From Cristatella mucedo (lineage: Eukaryota > Bryozoa > Phylactolaemata > Cristatellidae), in NCBI GenBank assembly GCA_009760855.2, contig WPIO01000001.1, forward strand, positions 19,929,501 to 19,993,500: a stretch of 64,000 bases of DNA, written 5' to 3'. The position numbers and the translations under genes were made by a program. Positions within the stretch are counted from its first letter, which is position 1, and each line of letters starts with the position of its first letter. The notes below the pieces were generated by a model that worked only from the letters and a program-made list of their open reading frames with translations, was not told the origin of the DNA and did not search any database. Shown in pieces: positions 45,841 through 56,757 of this stretch.

Positions 45841-47138
45841 CTTTAAATGAACTAAAATGACATTAATCCGTTCCTAAATAAAAAACAACACCGCGGTTTG
45901 TTGTGGCATGTTTTAAATTAAAAAAATGTACTTCTAAATAGCGAATAATGTTTAGCAACACGATACAAAGAGCTTACTGCAATAAACTGGTTTTATTTTC
46001 ACTTTCACCTGCAGTGTTTTACGATACAAACCCGTCCAATGAGGTCTGCTTCATCTTCACCTTCAGAATGTTGCCACAGTAATTGACTACTGGGCCCGAA
46101 GTGGCCCGACATTCTGTGCCAGCGCCAGGCTACTTTCGGGCCAGTAGCTCCGGCTCCAAGTCGCAGGTAATCTTACGGTCATTATTATGAAGCTGTTTAA
46201 TGAATTTTCTTTTCGAAAAGCACAGTTGCATGCCTAAACAGCAGGGCTAAGCAAGGAATCCACGTCTTCTCCATCCCGTCACAACGAGAGTGGCTCGGTC
46301 CCGTCCATTAACTGTGCAAATCTAAGGCTGACTGGACCCTAACGCACTGACCAATCGTGGCTTGCAGGATTGGTTCGGGGCTGGTGAGCTCCGGATTGAA
46401 TTGAAATGCGTCGTCTCGGACGAGCAGTTGGAGTCAATTATTACTGGCTGGCGCAAGAGAGGACCGCAGTTTGTCCGATCCGCGCTGCTCGCATCGCAGC
46501 TTGCCCGAGCTCGGCCCCCTGCTGGGTCAGGGCCGAGCTCGCGAGGATTCCACCACAAACAGCCTGCCGCTCGTCGCGGTCAGTCGTCGCGCCAACGTCG
46601 GGATCGAGGCGCACAGCGCACAGCTGGATCTAGGGAGCTGGTTCCGAGCAGAGAGCTCAGAGCTCCATTTCGGCAAGCACGGCTTGCACGGCAGCAATTG
46701 GTGGGCCGTGCTCTGACGCAGTGACTCTTCGAGGCTGTCGCTCTCTAGGCTTCGGGCCTTCCAGCCAGCTCAGGTAAACAGGCGGTCGATGCGAGGGGCG
46801 ACGGTCGGGGAGGGGTGCGCCTGGGTGCGGTCCTTCTATCGGCTTGTCCACTAGAGCCAGCGCTGCCTTAAGGGTGTAAGTCCAACAGTTAAGTGGTCAA
46901 AAATCGTAAGCATGTTGAAACCATATCGGCTACGCGACTGCTCGCGTATTGCAGCGAATTAGAGACGCTAGCTACGATTAGCAGCGAACTTCCGGTTCAC
47001 CAATCTTGCCAATGCTGATGCCGCCGCCTAGATTTTTAGGGTCTAAGCGGAGTCAACGTGGGAAGGAAGGCGTTTATTTAAAATATTATCTCTCGAAACT
47101 ATTTCGCGTGGCCGCTGAGACGCTGCGGCCAGCAATCT
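45841..47138. other. Unassigned; GC-rich from ~46.3 kb
   Basis: From about 46330 composition turns GC- and CpG-rich. Overlapping frames of up to 120 codons (46362-46724 plus) are expected in such DNA and show no domain. It may be a CpG-rich regulatory region. Confidence 0.35.
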
Positions 47139-47139
47139 T

Positions 47140-47228
47140 TTCCTTTGCAGCAAATGCAAAGCGCCAAGGAAGAGATTGAGTTCTCTGAGGGCGCTTTATC
47201 AAGTGCTTTATTATTATTATTATTATAT
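47140..47228 (+). mobile_element. LINE-B 3' tail with (ATT)n
   Basis: TTTGCAGCAAATGCAAAGCG then CCAAGGAAGAGATTGAGTTC, GGGCGCTTTATCAAGTG and ATT units. It is an AT-tailed insertion in GC-rich DNA. Confidence 0.85.
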
Positions 47229-47654
47229 TCGAATGCCAGCATTCGATTCGCTCAGAACTTCGGACAGCCGAGAGCCTTAGGTGTGCAACTGTTGTCGCGT
47301 CGTCACTGGCGCACCAGTCCACTAGCGAACCAGCCACGCCCCGGCAAGAGTGCCATCGCGGCCCCGCTGCCGGGGTAGCGTGTGCCCTGCGTTTCGCTAA
47401 CTTCCAATAGACTCAGGCTGCGCCACTCGCCCTCCGTAGGGCCCCGGCAAGCCACCGGCCTTCGGTGAGCTACGGCGAGCCACCGGCCGCGCCGAAACCT
47501 CAAACTTCGCCGAAACCTCGCTCTCTGGCAGACTCGCTTTGCGCCTGCAGTAGCTTCGCCGCCGGCGCCGCGTTCGCTCTGTCTCGAACGCACCGCCGAC
47601 CGATCCGTGCGGCGTCGCGGCTCTGCGCAGTTTTGGCTAGCTCAAGTGCAGAAG
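47229..47654. other. 3' flank of tetraspanin gene 2
   Basis: GC-rich and probably partly 3' UTR. The nearest AATAAA on the minus strand is near 47071-47076, beyond a LINE-B tail, so the true poly(A) site is uncertain. Confidence 0.35.
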
Positions 47655-48674
47655 TCACGTGGCGACCGCTGATTTTGAGCCGCTCGACCGCTTCTTCTTG
47701 GTAGAGGGAGACTTCGCTCCACTTGCGCCGCCGCTAGCGACCCTGCCGCCGCCACTGGCACCTCCGCCGCCGCTGGTTCCACCGCCGCCGCTGGCTCCAC
47801 CGCCACCGCTGGCTCCACCACCGCCGCTAGCACCTCCTCCTCCGCCGTCGCCGCCGCTGGCTCCACCGACGCCAAGGGCGCTGCTGCCGCCGCCATTGGT
47901 TCGGCCGCCGGCAGTTCGGCCGCCGCTGGCTCCGCCGCTGGCTCCGCCGCTGGCTCCGCCGCTGGCTCCGCCGCTGGCTCCGCCGCTGGCTCCGCCGCCG
48001 CTGGCGTCTGCCTCGGTCTGCTTAGGGTCGCCGGCAGCCTGGTTCGATGCCACGGACACTGTCTTGGCGGCGGAAGGCGTCGGAGTCTCGTCCGCCGTGG
48101 CTCGCACAGCCATCGCCGCAGCCACAGCCGCCACCGCCGTCGCCGCCGCCGACGAGCTGGTGGACATGATGTCGTAGTCGGGCGGCGGGCGGATCTCGGA
48201 TGTCTTCGACCGCAGCGAGATGATAGATCGGCTCAGCTCGCTCGACACGCGAGACGCCGCGTCCACGGTTGTAGCCAGCACGCTCGTGGCTGAGGCCGCC
48301 GCCGGACCGCCGCCGCCGCGGCGGCTCGGCTTGGACTTGGCCGCGGCGGAGTTGTCGCCGCTGAGCACGGACACGCAGAAGCCCAGTCCGACGAGCAGGA
48401 CCACGATTTCGGCTAGCGCCACGCCAATGGCCGCTCCGAGGAAGACCCAGGACAGGTTGAGCAGAGTGGCGACGAGGACGCGCTTGCAGCCAAGCCAGTA
48501 GAGGCCGCGCGGCGGGCGGACGCCCTGCGAGTGGTCCCACTCCGAGCAATGGCCGACCTCGTCCTCGGCTGTGCTTTGGTGGCGGCAGCACGATTGAGGC
48601 ACCCCGATAGAGTTGCGGCGGGCAAACTTGCTGTCGGCGAAGTCTTGATGTCCGTTCCAGCCGCAGCACTGATA
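47655..48674 (-). CDS. Tetraspanin gene 2, exon 2 (large loop, TM4, long Gly/Ala/Ser tail)
   Basis: This terminal exon encodes 339 residues. It starts Y-Q-C-C-G-W-N-G after the acceptor CTTCGGATTTAG, in phase 0. The loop cysteines are CCG, PQSCC, GHC and GCK, the usual six. TM4 lies at about residues 226-264 of the joined protein (SWVFLGAAIGVALAEIVVLL). A tail of about 235 residues follows: an Ala/Ser-rich basic part, then about 96 residues of (GGAS)n/GGGGAS repeats (bases 47715-48002), then KSPSTKKKRSSGSK and a TGA stop. Tetraspanin cytosolic tails are normally well under 50 residues, so the tail is exceptional. Its GC content far exceeds that of the first exon. Proline-rich frames on the plus strand are shadows. 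The CCG-to-TM4 part is secure; the tail depends on this frame being spliced and translated as drawn. Confidence 0.85.
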   Translation of the reverse strand, partial: YQCCGWNGHQDFADSKFARRNSIGVPQSCCRHQSTAEDEVGHCSEWDHSQGVRPPRGLYWLGCKRVLVATLLNLSWVFLGAAIGVALAEIVVLLVGLGFCVSVLSGDNSAAAKSKPSRRGGGGPAAASATSVLATTVDAASRVSSELSRSIISLRSKTSEIRPPPDYDIMSTSSSAAATAVAAVAAAMAVRATADETPTPSAAKTVSVASNQAAGDPKQTEADASGGGASGGASGGASGGASGGASGGASGGRTAGGRTNGGGSSALGVGGASGGDGGGGGASGGGGASGGGGASGGGGTSGGGGASGGGRVASGGASGAKSPSTKKKRSSGSKSAVAT

Positions 48675-49960
48675 CTAAATCCGAAGAAACGTTTTCTGAT
48701 TACAGAGCGAAGACGCCTTCGACGATTCGCTTTGACACTTAGCCCGCGGCCTGGGTGCAGACCTCTTTATAACGGCTCACCACAGGCGGGAAGACGATTC
48801 CTTATCGCCAAGTCGCCGCCGACGAGCGGCGAGAAAAAGATTTCGAGCAAACGGCAGAAGGGTGATCGATCTCTCGTTTTTCAGTGGCAGGCGGCCGGCG
48901 CTACCACTTACAACGCGCTGCTCCGACCCTGTCGCTCGCTACGTATGATCAGCAGCTAAAGTGATTTGGGCCTTTGTCGGTTTTTAAAATTGAACGCAAG
49001 CCTCGACCGAACGCAGAGGTAAAACTTCTTCAGTTCAGCTTCGCTGACTTAGCCGCAGCTGTATCGACTGGGCGCTGCTATTTCTACTAAGGACAGCGTC
49101 ATAGTTGATGCTTCGCTCCTCTAAACTTTAGGGAGCAATTCTTAACGTACAACGCCAGATGTTGATACGGCGCAGGTCGGGCGTACGGCGAGCGCGACAG
49201 CGCGACAGCTACAGGACGTAATGATAGGTGTGATAGCAGCGCCACCTTTGCAGTTTCCCGGCCGAGTGCGGCTTTGCATGATACAGCTACATGCGTGATT
49301 TAGAGATCTGCCAGTCTATACTTCTGAACGCAGCACTTGACCAATTCGGATTCTCGCCCGGTTAGTGTATCAACTTTTCTAATAATACTTCGCTGATTTA
49401 TTTGTGGTCGATGTAAGTACCGATAGGATCTCTAGGTCACTGAACATATTAGTGCATAGATATGGGCATTTGCTCCGCCTAGGCACATCCTAGAATCAAT
49501 GTAATTTCCTGGCAAGACAGCCCTCACGACCTAAGCTTTTGCAGCGTGAATTTTTTATGGATACGTTGTCAGCACGTAGGTATCAAATCCTAGTTTCTTC
49601 CGTCTTACAGGTCAGCTAGGGACCGCGGAAGTTTTCCGCATATTTGAAACGACTAGCGATCTATATATTCTTCTCAGCAGGTTTCAAATTTTGAGGTCAC
49701 CATTTTACAATGCTGGGGCAGAGGAAATATCTTCGCACGGGCTTGCACGTGGCTGGAACAGGTGAACAGCAGCAGAGCTAGTGACCAAGCCCTCAGACTC
49801 TGCTAGTTTGTAGGTTTATCAGCTACAAACCTTTCTAGAGTGGCTTGCTTAAATTAAAGAACCGAAATTCAAATATACTAAATAGTATCACTGGCACGAG
49901 CAAGTTTAATATTTGATTGTGGAATAATTCAAAAATATTTCTCGCTGGCTAAACAAAGCC

Positions 49961-50128
49961 AGCTGATTTAACAGCCTCTTTTGAATAGTACGTGACAGGA
50001 GAGCCTTTACGGCTATCCCCACCTCTTGCAATGGCTATAAAGGATTGCCTACAGCAGGATTTGAACCCACGACTTCGGGACCAAGTTCATGATAAGCAAC
50101 CGCTTTACTATGCATGTGCCCATTAAGT
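49961..50128 (-). mobile_element. SINE2 copy
   Basis: On the minus strand: GCGGTTGCTTATCATGAA, T-arm GAAGTCGTGGGTTCAAATCC with B box GGTTCAAATCC, and the end AAGAGGCTGTTAAATCAGCT. Confidence 0.85.
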
Positions 50129-50186
50129 CCGGCGTGGAGCGACTATCTGCTGGCTGCGAGGCGTCCATGCTGCGTAATGCAATTTA

Positions 50187-50336
50187 TAGCTGGTTTGGTC
50201 CAGCGCTTAAGGTGCTCGCCCCGGTGACCAAGGCCTGGCTGAGTTCGTGAGCTCGAGCCCCGAGGCATATGCGAAGCGTCTGAGTAGAGAGATCAAGTTC
50301 TCTCGGGGTGCTATACAAATGAATTATATTATATTG
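50187..50336 (+). mobile_element. SINE1 copy
   Basis: AGCTGGTTTGGTCCAGCGCT, TAAGGTGCTCGCCCCGG, B-box region GTGAGCTCGAGCCCC, then AAGCGTCTGAGTAGAGAGAT and GGGGTGCTATACAAATGAAT. A LINE-A 3' end begins immediately after. Confidence 0.9.
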
Positions 50337-50339
50337 TAT

Positions 50340-50575
50340 ATTATCTCCGACTATAACTCCACAAAGCCGCGATACTTAAGTGAGCGTTACGCTGGAGTGT
50401 TTCATGTTGCACACGCAAAGCTTAAGCGGCTTTTGTTACGCAGACGGTAGCCAAAAGACTTCATGTCACGCAGCAAAGAGAAAGTGAGAAATTCTGCTGA
50501 GTCAGCAGGTCAGTTTGGGTAGCAGGTATCACTGAAGTAGAAGATCATCATAGCTGAAAAAAAAGAATGCCGTGG
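50340..50575 (-). mobile_element. LINE-A 3' fragment, diverged
   Basis: ATTATCTCCGACTATAACTC, AAAGCTTAAGCGGCTTTTGT and CATGTCACGCAGCAAAGAGA match the LINE-A 3' untranslated region with many substitutions. Confidence 0.8.
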
Positions 50576-53495
50576 GCTGCAATAAGAAAGCACATGTCTG
50601 GCCTGTACAATCTTACTTTTCGATGCGGTGGCAAGTGTCGGCCGCCACCACAGTGTAGTAGACGTATATCTGCACGCCCGCGCGCAAGTAATGGGCGCTG
50701 ACGTGCAAGGCAGGCAAGCTTTGCGCATAATAATGTGCCCAACTTCGTGCTCGGTGCTGAGAGTCCTTCAAAAGGCTTCGCGAAAGTGCAATCTAACTTA
50801 AACCGGTGTGCTTCTTGCCATGTGTTCAGACTCTATAGGTTAGCTGTGCACGACGGCTTGGGATTTACTGCTGCATCGTGGCGTTAGGCTACCGTACGAA
50901 TTAAATTAAAATAATAGCAGATAATGTTTTTGTACTCATGTCTTAAAGTCATGTCCCGTGGACTCAAATATACCTCATATAAAACTAACTGTAACCGTTT
51001 TAAAGAGTCAAATGGATATACAATCGGCTGGATATTCAGCTGGATTTACGATCACGATAACACTTCACTGCTTATCTTCGCGTTAAAGATAGAAATAAGA
51101 GAGAATGTGATGCCCTTTACTATTCTCCGATACCCATTACATAATGAAAATAATTAAGTCTTTTGGTCAGCGCCCAGTGAGAATAATTTCCTATCTAAGC
51201 CCTATAGAAATCGCTAGAAGATGAGCAAACTGGGGAATCATGAAATGCTAAGTATCCTGTTTACACAACAGCAAGCAAAAGGGAATTAGAATCAGGCTGA
51301 GAACAAGTTGTGCAGAATTTCTACCATGACACATCTGGGGCGTTAGGTAAAAGGTCCCATGACCATGCAAAGTTTACGCGACCAAGAAACACCGATTCAC
51401 TGAGGAAAAGAGTCAGCTGAACCAGACAGACGCTCTATAGGTGAGACTCAAGTTTTATCAAGTAAATGCAGGTGGTCACAGAGGCCATAAGCGCTACCGT
51501 TGACAGCACTGACCAGGCGAGCTGCAGTTTACCTATCGTTTGTCCCTCTTGAGATAACTCTGTGTTTGAGAAAGTGCACTCGGGTGAATCTTGTCGCCAT
51601 ACTGTTCCAGGCATTGGCTACAAACTCGTGAGCAACAGGAATGAAAAGCTGTGAGCAGAACGAAACAGTGACGTGGTGCTTTTAGTGAAATGGCAGATTT
51701 GATACCATCATCTATAGTTACTTGCAAGGAGCGTCACTTTTTAGAGATCTCTTGACTTAGACTTGACTTTTGAAAAAGTCTATTTCTACTGGACCTCTTC
51801 AAAAGTCATTATTCAAATTCATACCTCTCGCTGATTAAGATCTTCTTACCACAATGACCAACAAGGGATTTTACAAGCTCTATGGTTCTCTTGAGCGAAG
51901 ACCTTTGCCGCCATTACAGCTGCCTCCAGTGTGTCGGAGAGGCATAATTAAGTCCTCACTAGCAACATGGTTCAAGCCTTTGATTCAGGAGAAATTCGTC
52001 CACTCGTCCAGTATCCAAGAGACCTGCTAGGCTGAACAAATTAACTACACAAACTCACCCTCAATCCTCCAAGAGATACCTTGATACCTTAGCTTAGCTT
52101 CTCCTTGCTCAGCCTAGACTACTACAGGATTGCCAGTCGTCTCAAAAAATAAATTCCTACCTAGAGAATCATTTGAATGACTGTCATTTCCGCCTTCACT
52201 GATCTATTTGCAACAGTTTCTCGGGCTTTTTTGGAGCTTAAATAGTACTGTTTATAAGATTAGTGGATTAGAGCCTTCAGAGAGTTAACTTCGATGCGAC
52301 GCATTTCCAATACACTGACAAAGCATAAATATCACCTGACTCACGCCTTCCGGCTGCCTTAACCTAAGTAACTATTCAAGCTGACCAGGCAAATGCTCTA
52401 AAGAACAGATGAGTTGTTTTAGCTGTAAATTTCGTCAAGTAAGAGTGTGTCACGATTCAAGTCAAGTAAAGATTGTCAGGCTAAAGATCCGCAAGAACTA
52501 ATAGTACCGTCTCCAAATAAGTGTCTTATCAGAAGCTTATGTTAAATGAACGGTCAGAATATCTGCTAGTCTGATCTGACGTCTTCTGAAGCATTAAGTC
52601 AAGATTGTATCTGGAGTGGGATGATGGAGACCTAAAAATGAGACATCCGCTTTAAAATCAACATGGTTCCTAATAGGGGACCCGGTGAAGGTCTGCGAAA
52701 ACTGGCTCGGCAGTTGTAACGTGCACTACTGATAAATCTAGCCGCTGAGAGCTGCACTTAATGCAGGCGTCTTATTGACATGCCGGTAGGCTTTCAATAA
52801 AAGTGCTAGAAGTCTAAATAGCATCATGAATAGATGGGGACAGCAGCTTGCCGTATTCTTATATAAACCCGCTGAAGCCTATAAACAATGGTGCTTAGTT
52901 GACGTGGCTGTGATTAAGACTATTTTATAGTTTATAGTCTCTTTAAATTCCATTAGTTCGTGCGGTGATCCATATCATGGGCCAATAGTAACCAATACAT
53001 TGATATAATAAGAAACATGGACATAATTGATCAATTTGAAGCGTTTCAGCCGGTCATACCAGACAAATTGTACAAGAACATTCTTCAAGGTAGAAGGTTA
53101 GGTCGCACTTTATTTTTATAACCCCACGATCAGAAAAAGTTTTTCTTAGCATTTTTAAACAATGCAGCATCAAATTCCAACTATTTAAAAAACTGCTATC
53201 CTGAAAATTCCAGATAAATTAGTAACGTTTTTTGCGACGTACGGGTATGAAAGCTTGAGGGGCCTTGAATTAAATCCGGTAGTTGATTGATGATAAATGA
53301 TCGGCCAAATTACTGACATGACATAATGCCCTCATTTTTGGTAAGGAAGCGAAAAAGATTAGCTATTCCAAAGTGGGCATACAAACGGAAGAAAAACTAA
53401 GGTTTGCAATCGGAAAGACGTTTGAAGGAAGCAGACCCAACTTGCTGCTTTAGCTTCTGAAACGGCTTTAAATTTCCGAAATCAGCAAACTCTGC
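50576..53495. other. No gene recognised (within gene 2 intron)
   Basis: About 2.9 kb without a supportable gene. Around 51590-51680 the minus strand has a faint LINE-like pattern (TTCCAGGCATTGGC plus neighbours, as in LINE-B) that may be a very old insertion. Confidence 0.3.
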
Positions 53496-53499
53496 AGTT

Positions 53500-54078
53500 A
53501 GGCTTGTCTGTCGTGAACGTCACCGTTGCCACTTCACAATACTTCTAGCCAACCTCCACTGGCTGCCAGTCAAGCAGTGTATCGACTTCAGGGTTCTGTC
53601 GCTCACTTTCAGGTCCCTTTATTCTCCGGCTCCAGCCTATCGATCAGAGCTACTTCACCTATTGGCTAGGCGACGTGCCATCCAATTTTATGAATCAAAC
53701 GTCTAGCTATATCTCATATAAACCTCAAATCCTTTGGAGGCCGTGCCGGTAGCTCGTATACTCCGAAAGCCTGGAACTCACTCACGACTGGATGGCATTT
53801 AAAAAAAGCTATAAACACAACTATTTATCACAGCATTTAGTGGGTCCATGTGATTCTTCCTTTGTGTGCTTATGCGTGCTGACAGTGTACATACTTCTAC
53901 TGACCATATTTACATGCTAACCCTGTGCGAGTCACTTCTAATCATGCTCTGCTTAGTGGTATTGAGCACGCTACTAATCATCATTCGATCATGCTTCTAT
54001 TGCAGCAAATGTAAGTACCTAGAAAGAGCCTGGATTCTCCGAGGTCTTTATAATAAATGCATCATTATTATTATCAAC
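53500..54078 (+). mobile_element. LINE-B copy (3' ~580 bp)
   Basis: TGTCGTGAACGTCACCGTTG, CCACTGGCTGCCAGTCAAGC and CCTTTGGAGGCCGTGCC follow the other LINE-B copies. The 3' end (GTACCTAGAAAGAGCCTGGA, then TCTCCGAGG) and an ATT tail complete it. Frames are broken. Confidence 0.88.
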
Positions 54079-54629
54079 CGATCCTTCAAGTATCTTAAGT
54101 GCTCTGCCGGACCAAGCCTAAAGGATGCCATTACTAAGATCGGGTTTGGCACGACTCTCGCTTTGACTGCCGCTTCCCTTCCAAACGGATGATTCTCCGG
54201 GCGGATTTCATCCTCTTCGACGCATCGGAGGAGCGCTGAGCTCTTATAAAATCATGTAGAAAATAGAAAGATTCTTGGTAGAAAGATCTAGCAATAGACG
54301 TCTGTCAGTTTCTGTAAACGCATTTTAAAGATCTTCAGATGGCGACACCTTACTCTTTAGCCTGAAGAGAACATAACATATGCAGGGTGTTATTTAAACT
54401 AGGGTTCTCTGTTTTTTCGTAATAAGCTGGCTCGTTGACGGCACAATAATTGCCTGAACGAAAATTGGCCAATTTTATTTGCCCAAGGACTTGTCTAACC
54501 CAAGAAAACCTTTCGCAGCCATGATCCTGCGATAAGGCATATGTTCGGTTCTTTAGTAAATACTTCAGGAATTTGGCAAAGTAAAACTAGTTTTTTTTAA
54601 TCGGAAGGGTTTTTATGTGTAAGGCGATA

Positions 54630-55035
54630 TATCGTCTTTAAGGTTCAATCACTCATTTTCAGGTCTCTCTGTTCGCATTCTTCTACCTGCGAATCCGAAA
54701 TACTTCATCAGGTTTCCCGTAATTTCACTGGCTCACCTTATTCTGATCGGTAGCCTGTGCCTCTAACCAACCTGTGACTTTGAATTCAGTTCCGATGCTC
54801 CCAGAGCCCTAAACGTCCCTCGCAACTGGCATAGCGACATTATTTGGCTTGAGGTCATTTAAAAGAAGTTACAAATCCACGCACCTTCAAGTAACCTGCT
54901 CTCCACCCGAGTGGCTTGTCCTTTGTGTGCTTATTTTAGCTGAAATATTGCATTTTGTGAAAAGCCAATTCATACGCTTCAATTGTATTATATTTAAAGC
55001 GCCCCAAAAGAAAGCTCAATCTTGTATTTCGCTAT
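54630..55035 (+). mobile_element. LINE-B copy, heavily decayed
   Basis: TTCAATCACTCATTTTCAGG, TCATTTAAAAGAAGTTACAA and TTGTCCTTTGTGTGCTTATT correspond in order to LINE-B landmarks. They end in AAAGCGCCCCAAAAGAAAGC, a weak hairpin remnant. Confidence 0.55.
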
Positions 55036-55414
55036 AGGAATTTTTAATTATTAAACAGGAAATGTAATTATTATAATGGTAAGCTGCAGGGCAGATCATT
55101 CTTTCATAAGTGGAAAATGACCTGCTGTATCGAAAGAACCAGAGGCTATCTATACACATATTTAACGATATGCATAAACGAATATAAGTAAATACAAGCA
55201 CCTGTATTTGCATCTAGTGCTCAGTGCCTTGAGTGAAAGAAAACGTTACACGGGTCTAATAGTTTTGGAAAAATAGCCTAAGCCCTAACAAAAAATTTAC
55301 GCGGAATCAACTGCATACCTAAATAATTAATTGTCGTGATTGACTCAAAAGCAAAAGACACGGCAGGATGGCTTGGTTTGCTGACACTAGTGGCAGCGGC
55401 AAAAGATTATTTAC

Positions 55415-55894
55415 CTTCTTCATGATATCATCGGTTATGTACCGTGAGTCTGGGTATCTTTCTGAAATGTCGTAGGCAAGAAGGTCCGAAATATAATCGT
55501 CAATAATGTTTAAGTTCATACGGGCAAATACTCCTCCCGTTAATTGACCAATAATGAGTATGGCTACCAATGCTACGTAAGCACTCAAGAGACACTTGTC
55601 TTCCTTGAATGCCCCATAGCATCCTAGAGCGCTAACAAAGAACACGAGTGATCCAAAAACGACGAAAATTGTGGACGCTGTGTAGACGAACTCTTTGATG
55701 TTCAGAAGTTCTTGTATTGCACTGCCCATTGATGAGTTCTTAACATACTCAGCATCAACGGAGATCCAGATACCGATTCCAAGTGCAATTCCTCCACCTA
55801 ATGTTAGCAGTATATTGATACTAACTAATGGCAACCTGCACCATCCGAATTTAGAAATTATCTTTTCCAAAAGTTCCTGTGTGGCAGATGCCAT
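55415..55894 (-). CDS. Tetraspanin gene 2, exon 1 (N-terminus to start of large loop)
   Basis: Encodes 160 residues from MASATQELLEKIISKFGWCR. A 20-residue cytosolic start with C19 precedes TM1 (about 21-45, LLTLGGGIALGIGIWISVD). The small loop has sequon NSS (53). TM2 (about 71-95) ends in the family hallmark ALGCYGAFKEDKCLL. TM3 (about 102-125) has IIGQLTGGVFARM; Gln stands where many tetraspanins have Glu. It ends YPDSRYITDDIMKK|GTAAAT in phase 0, at the same place as genes 1 and 3. The frame is open upstream of this ATG, so an earlier start is possible, but those extra 60 residues lack tetraspanin features. Its nearest relative here is gene 3 (shared IGQLxGG and YPDSxYIxD). Confidence 0.9.
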
Positions 55895-55991
55895 GGAGAG
55901 TGTGCTGTGACCGCTGTTCCTAACAATGCAACCTAGCGGAAAGACCTGAAGGCACGTCACAATCTCAGTTTCATAAATCTGCGGTTCGCTT

Positions 55992-56417
55992 TCAAGTTTT
56001 CCTGCAAATATGATGCAAAGCACTTGTAACAGCATTTCCTGTATAAATACTTTTACAGGCGATTTTGTCAACAACGACGTTTCGGAATTTGCCTACAAAG
56101 GAAAATTGATTTATGGTTTTGGCCAACGGAACTACTCTCGGGAGTTCAGAGCAGTTACTTGTGGCTAGGATGAGCCCAATTTCACGTCTAAAGGATCTGG
56201 CTACAAGGTCCTCAAATTTAAACCACAGCTCAGTAAAACTATCCCAGATGTAAACCAGAAGCTTTAGAGGGGAAAGGCTGGTATACATGCAAGTGCCGTG
56301 GAACTTACTTTCTGACAGGATTTCTGCAAGTTTGGAAGCACCAGCATAGTTATAACATTTTTGTAAAGAGACATCCACGATATCTTCCATTGTTAACGAA
56401 ACATAGCTCAAGAACAT
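55992..56417 (-). CDS. Unrecognised 141-codon frame upstream of tetraspanin gene 2
   Basis: This minus-strand frame starts MFLSYVSLTMEDIVDVSLQK and includes LLVYIWDSFTELWFKFEDLV and GKFRNVVVDKIACKSIYTGN. I recognise no domain. It ends about 100 bp before the ATG of gene 2 on the same strand, in another frame. It could be an unrelated gene piece, an old insertion or a chance frame. Confidence 0.2.
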   Translation of the reverse strand: MFLSYVSLTMEDIVDVSLQKCYNYAGASKLAEILSESKFHGTCMYTSLSPLKLLVYIWDSFTELWFKFEDLVARSFRREIGLILATSNCSELPRVVPLAKTINQFSFVGKFRNVVVDKIACKSIYTGNAVTSALHHICRKT

Positions 56418-56710
56418 TACAACATAAAAATCTGTGACTGAGACTATGATAGGTAAGCTTTAATCTCTGCTAATAACCCTCCTTAGCCCTGTTTGCCGAC
56501 CCAAAGGCTGTCTTGGGATAAGCACTGGAAGAAAGAGGGCGTGATTCTTCAGCTCTTAATATATATCGCAGTCGAGTGTGCCATAAACAGCATAAAAAGA
56601 AGAAATACTTCTACGGATCGCTAAGAAATACACTAAAGGGAACGCGGCGAAATCCTCGGTCTGAATCTGTGGCTTTCTGCTACTTTGCCCAGGTACCATT
56701 GAGCGCCGTC

Positions 56711-56757
56711 GTACATACATACATAGATATGCACACATAGATATACATACATACTGT
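56711..56757. repeat. CATA/GATA-type microsatellite
   Basis: CATACATACATACATAGATA and further ACATA units. Confidence 0.85.

Larger units (their letters stand above)
48675..55414 (-). other. Intron of tetraspanin gene 2 (inferred)
   Basis: 6.74 kb between AAG|GTAAAT (exon 1 donor) and TTTAG|TATCAG (exon 2 acceptor). Joining gives DDIMKK-YQCCG, which fits the family pattern before CCG. No other minus-strand CCG exon lies between. It holds SINE2, SINE1, LINE-A and LINE-B copies. The stretches 48.7-49.9 kb and 50.6-53.5 kb otherwise show nothing recognised, apart from possible old LINE remnants near 51.5 kb. Confidence 0.65.

Noticed and set aside
47659..48177. Proline-rich 172-codon plus-strand frame
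   Set aside because: It is the antisense shadow of the Gly/Ala/Ser-coding tail of tetraspanin gene 2. The GC-rich repeat keeps several frames open.
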